From positions 4,000,936-4,064,935 of the forward strand of contig OZ038436.1 of assembly GCA_964036275.1 (NCBI GenBank): a stretch of 64,000 nt of DNA, in the 5' to 3' direction. This DNA comes from Litoditis marina (taxonomy: Eukaryota; Nematoda; Chromadorea; Rhabditida; Rhabditidae). The translations under genes were made by a program, and so were the position numbers. Positions 60,531-64,000 of this stretch are shown in pieces. Position 1 is the stretch's first letter. Every line of letters begins with the position of its first letter. A model generated the notes under the pieces. It was not told where the DNA came from. It was given only the letters and a program-made list of their open reading frames with translations, and searched no databases.

Positions 60531-62156
60531 AGGTAAATTTGAGCAGAACAACGCTGGCTCTGTTGAAGCTGTCAAATGTTACATATTGCTCTTAGATTTG
60601 AGAAGTCAATTGTTGATTGATTGAATTGTACACATACAATAGTTTATCTCATAGATAGAAACAGTTTATCAATAATCAAAGATTGAAGCATTTGAAGAAA
60701 GAGGGGGTATTTCCCAGGCAGTGCTCGGTACTGTAATTCGTTTGTTTGAATACATTGGGAATTGTTGGTGATGAGGTATAAAACTCAATCGAGCTTTTGA
60801 ATTTCATTCTGACCGTTTTTTGTGGTTGTATTTCTTTACTTCATAGTTTTTTGTTTCCGACGCGGTATTTTGTATGCAAGTACTATGGAACAATACAAAT
60901 ATATAATATAATAAAATGAGTCAATGATTCTCCCAAAAGATGTTTTTCAATAAACATTTATGCTAAAATTGGATTGCATCTCAAGTAAAATCGTCTTGAC
61001 CAATTTAAAGGAGGCCTTGATCATACTACAAAAATAAAAAAAGGTGGGGCAAACAAAAGGTTATATAGATGTTGTTGGGCTCCCCTATTTTGATAGATTC
61101 TATCTATTAGTGGCCTGGTGGTTTTTCCAATGTTGTCATATTTGCGTTCCAGGGTGAAACGAAACATTTCCGCGATCCTTCAACGTTCCGACTAAAACCT
61201 TTTGGATTCGTTGATAGTGAAGCGTTTGCAATCATCGTTTCACATGTTTAACATAATAAAATTCGTTATGTTGAGTTCAATTCACATTCAATATTTTTTG
61301 TATCATCTATTGTCATCATCTATTGTTTTATATAATGCGTTGCCTATAGATGCAGCTCACGAAACATTGAGCTGTGTTTATAGAAATATAGTGCAAACGT
61401 TCATAATGCAGGATCCGTTCAGCATTCAAACGGAAATTTCACGCTGTTCCCAATGTCATCAAATTGAAAGTCGCATTTTTTGAACGTTCTGTTACTTAAA
61501 TAATACAAATTACAAATAGTAGTTCAATGTAACACTCGTTCATGTTCAGAGTTCAGAGATGATATTATCTTCAATCTGCAATCTGCAAACCACCTCCTCG
61601 AGTTCTACGGGAGTTCACGGTTTTTTGACATTCAAGTGTAGGTTTCAGAGATGTAATTGGAGCTCCCACAATTTTTTTCGATCACTCTAGTGATTGAGCA
61701 CTCGGTTTTCACTTTGCAGGTGCACGTAACCATTACTTTACTTAAGAAGCAACGAGTTCAATATTGTCACGCTATTCAGCGCTCAACATAGGAGCTTTGT
61801 ACACAAACATACAGTGGGATATTTAGTTTTGCAGCGTTTAACAATGTTTCCAGTTCAAACATGTTTCATGCTTCATTACAAAACTTTAACTCTGCAGATG
61901 AAAGTAAATATTTACCTTGGGAGGAAAAAGGTTTATACTCCTTCACACACTCATAAGCTGAAAGTTTGAACTTTGCACCTTGAATTCTGCAGGGACAGTG
62001 TGGTATACTATGGTGTTTTGCACTCAGTTTGCATGTATTGGTGTTGATCACGCAGAATGGGAAAGTGTATTATTCATTTAAAAAACGAAACATCAGGCCG
62101 TTCCTTAAGTGTTCCGTGAGACTATGTTGGTATGTTTTCAGATGCAACCGTAAATG

Positions 62157-62282
62157 TTGTCCTTAAAATAGGACGATTATGTGAACCAATCCCGTGTCAA
62201 CGGTCCTTTAAACTGCAATTGGAAAATGTATCGTATTTTAAAGGACTGAAGCGTTGCGATTGGACCACATAATCGTCCTTTT
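62157..62282. mobile_element. Nested foldback element (block Y copy 2)
   Basis: Second copy of 14487-14612 with one difference (ATCCCGTG for ATCCAGTG). Confidence 0.65.
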
Positions 62283-63281
62283 TAACATGCGTTGCGTATC
62301 GATTGTTCTGTAGCTGAACGAGATGTAACTCAATCAATACTGTAGTTTCCGACAAAAAGTATTGAATCCAGGTTACATCTGAGGTGGTATACATGAATAT
62401 CCCAGATTTTTTGTATTTAAACCTTATTCAACCCTCATCATAGCTCATGTTATTCCCTGCTCTCTTATCGTGTCAGGATAGAGAGCAGCGAAGCAGTGCG
62501 CAAAGCAAGATGCCCAGGGTAGGTTGAAGATGCTGGGATGATCTAGCATACGTACAACTCTCAAACATGTGGCATTTACGCAAATAGAACTAGTTAATTT
62601 CAACATAATTGCTTAGTTAGGAATTGGTTCAGTTCATGTTCTCTGCTCAGTGTTTTTACAGCAAAATGCAGCGAGAAAGTTATTATAGTCACGTTTATAA
62701 TTACATAGAAACATAGAACTGCGTTAATAACCGTGTTCAAGTTGTTGCAGTACTACAGTAGAAGGCAGCAAGAAAACCAACTCAGTTCATCACTTCGCAA
62801 AGTCTCTGCTCTCTCGAAACAGAATTTTGAATTATTCCGACTCTGTACTTTGTTTTCACTTTTTGTTCGTTTACATGTATTATGTATATGTTTATTACTA
62901 ACTCGAGAAACCGACAAAAAGCTGTGAAACTCAAGTGTTTTGGTATCCCGGATTGAAGATTGCCCGTGTGTTTCAGTGACTCTACTTGGATGATTCAATT
63001 TAGAATCATTTGTTATACGCAATTTAGTTCCACAAGAGGATAATGAAACCCGAAAATCAGTGTAATTGAAGTTCTTTTTCAGATTCTAATGATTCTAATT
63101 TTCATTAATTTTCCGGAAACCATTCATGTACATATCTCGAATCTCTTCGTTTTTCTTTTCAATCCGAATCTTGCATTTGCTACAGAATTGGCTCTGTGTT
63201 CTGCTCAAAAGTGGTGTGTAACAACCCGAAATTTATTGCCACGTTGCCAAACTCTTAGTGGAAATGAACTATATCACGTGT

Positions 63282-63292
63282 CTTGCAGGCAA
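63282..63292 (+). promoter_or_regulatory. Probable spliced-leader acceptor
   Basis: TCTTGCAG (63281-63288) followed by four bases and the ATG of the receptor ORF. This spacing is typical of trans-spliced nematode genes and decides the chosen start. An ordinary cis acceptor for a short first exon cannot be excluded. Confidence 0.45.
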
Positions 63293-63593
63293 ATGTTCCT
63301 TCGCAACTACACGCTTTCCGAGAACGTGGAACGTGTGTTTCACGTGTTTCTCGGCTGTGAAATGGTCGTGCATCTGATGTCGTTTGTGTTTTCTGTGGCT
63401 TTTATCGGAACCTTCTCGCGAATTCGATCAATACACATCAATCTCATTGTGGTCTCGATCTCCTTTGTTTTATCGTTTTTCTGTGCTTCGCTGATTCGTT
63501 TTTGTGTCTGTGTTGGTTTTTTGTCCGGCTTGACCAGAGAACACCCAACCATGGACCTCGCCTTCCAACTCAGGGAGATGGCCATGTTCGCAG
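63293..63593 (+). CDS. 7TM chemoreceptor (Sre-like), exon 1
   Basis: Starts MFLRNYTLSENVERVFHVF, a short extracellular end with an N-glycosylation site (NYT). Membrane segment 1 is about residues 25-40 (MVVHLMSFVFSVAFIGTF). Then a loop with SIHINL, segment 2 about residues 49-72 (LIVVSISFVLSFFCASLIRF), and the start of segment 3 (LREMAMFAG). The H-x-NL motif before helix 2 and the ERLIAT that follows in the next exon are typical of nematode serpentine receptors of the Sra/Srab/Sre group, best fitting Sre. The frame is open further upstream to 63089, but the ATG at 63293 is preferred because of the acceptor. The exon ends at the donor CAG/GTAATG, leaving phase 1. Confidence 0.65.
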
Positions 63594-63943
63594 GTAATGA
63601 ATGATCTCAGACAATTGTTCCTATTTCGTAGCGGCCGCGACGAGAGAGTGTGCAGGTCAAAAAGACGCAGATGTCTACGGCCTCATTGACTTCCGTAGTC
63701 CCTCGCTTTTGTAGCTGGCAAATTCCGGAGAATTGGTGCAGATCGTTTCGACTTTCATAGAGAAAATGATCAGAGTTGTAGTTTGATCCACCAAATAGCA
63801 CTCAAACGCAGCTGGATCAAACTACAAAACAGAACAAAATCACAGTACTCGAGGTTATGGGAAACTGAATTGATGATTTGAGCTTCGAGCGTCACCTTTG
63901 CATTATGAATGCTGGAAATTTAATAAAAGTTATACCTTTCCAG
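63594..63943 (+). other. Intron of the chemoreceptor gene
   Basis: 350 bp from GTAATG to ACCTTTCCAG. Joining the exons restores FAGGLHMLLLALERLIAT in frame. Contains no other feature I can support. Confidence 0.6.
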
Positions 63944-64000
63944 GTGGTCTGCACATGTTGCTACTCGCATTGGAAAGACTGATCGCCACAAAACGAGCTC
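63944..64000 (+). CDS. 7TM chemoreceptor (Sre-like), exon 2, partial
   Basis: Completes membrane segment 3: GLHMLLLALERLIATKRA. The ERxIAT at the cytoplasmic end of helix 3 is the family hallmark. The remaining four membrane segments lie beyond the window. The protein would act as a sensory-neuron membrane receptor if the gene is intact. Confidence 0.65.

Larger units (their letters stand above)
58827..63060. repeat. Segmental duplication block Y, copy 2
   Basis: Near-identical to 11159-15390. It shows scattered single-base differences, including changes that shorten the 140-codon ORF seen in copy 1. No convincing gene. Unlike copy 1 it leads into the untruncated receptor gene, so it is probably the original context. 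Confidence 0.9.

Overview
The window is AT-rich, spliceosomal eukaryotic DNA, most likely from a nematode and probably Caenorhabditis-like. This rests on short introns with TTTCAG-type acceptors, a probable spliced-leader acceptor four bases before an ATG, and the start of a nematode-type serpentine chemoreceptor gene at the right edge. That attribution is inference. No bacterial genes, operons, rRNA, convincing tRNA or CRISPR array were found. Almost all of the window is recent segmental and tandem duplication, so most short ORFs are repeat-borne and only a few exons look like real coding sequence.

Layout. (1) 1-6522: a 0.5 kb foldback element, then two and three-quarter tandem copies of a 2.13 kb unit. 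Each unit holds a 120-bp subrepeat block dense in the CRE/ATF octamer TGACGTCA. (2) 6523-9961: a truncated 5' piece of the chemoreceptor gene, 1 kb of unassigned DNA, and a 31-bp minisatellite (about 67 units). (3) 9962-11158: no gene recognised. (4) 11159-15390: block Y, noncoding as far as I can see, with two small inverted-repeat elements. (5) 15391-20352: a second truncated receptor piece and a longer 31-bp minisatellite (about 116 units). (6) 20353-58512: six tandem macro-units. Each alternates a 183-bp satellite array (2.5 to 35 monomers) with a core of about 4.1 kb. (7) 58513-58826: a junction segment with the 3'-terminal exon of an unknown minus-strand gene. (8) 58827-63060: the second copy of block Y. 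(9) 63293-64000: the untruncated start of the chemoreceptor gene, two exons, cut by the window end.

The most interesting object is the macro-unit. Each core carries, in fixed order, a minus-strand exon resembling a MULE (Mutator-like) transposase at its left edge; plus-strand exon-like pieces of an unknown gene ending in a tyrosine motif and followed by a polyadenylation signal; another terminal-exon-like ORF; and, at its right edge, an extremely GC-rich exon that I recognise as the C-terminal part of VPS41, ending at the first CxxC of its RING domain. The rest of vps-41 is absent. This is the pattern expected of a transposon that has captured host exons and has then been amplified together with a satellite. 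Individual cores carry private insertions (a hAT-type MITE, a TA-flanked MITE, a non-LTR-like insert) and one internal deletion, which give a relative chronology. Identification of VPS41, MULE and the receptor is from remembered family motifs, without any database search.
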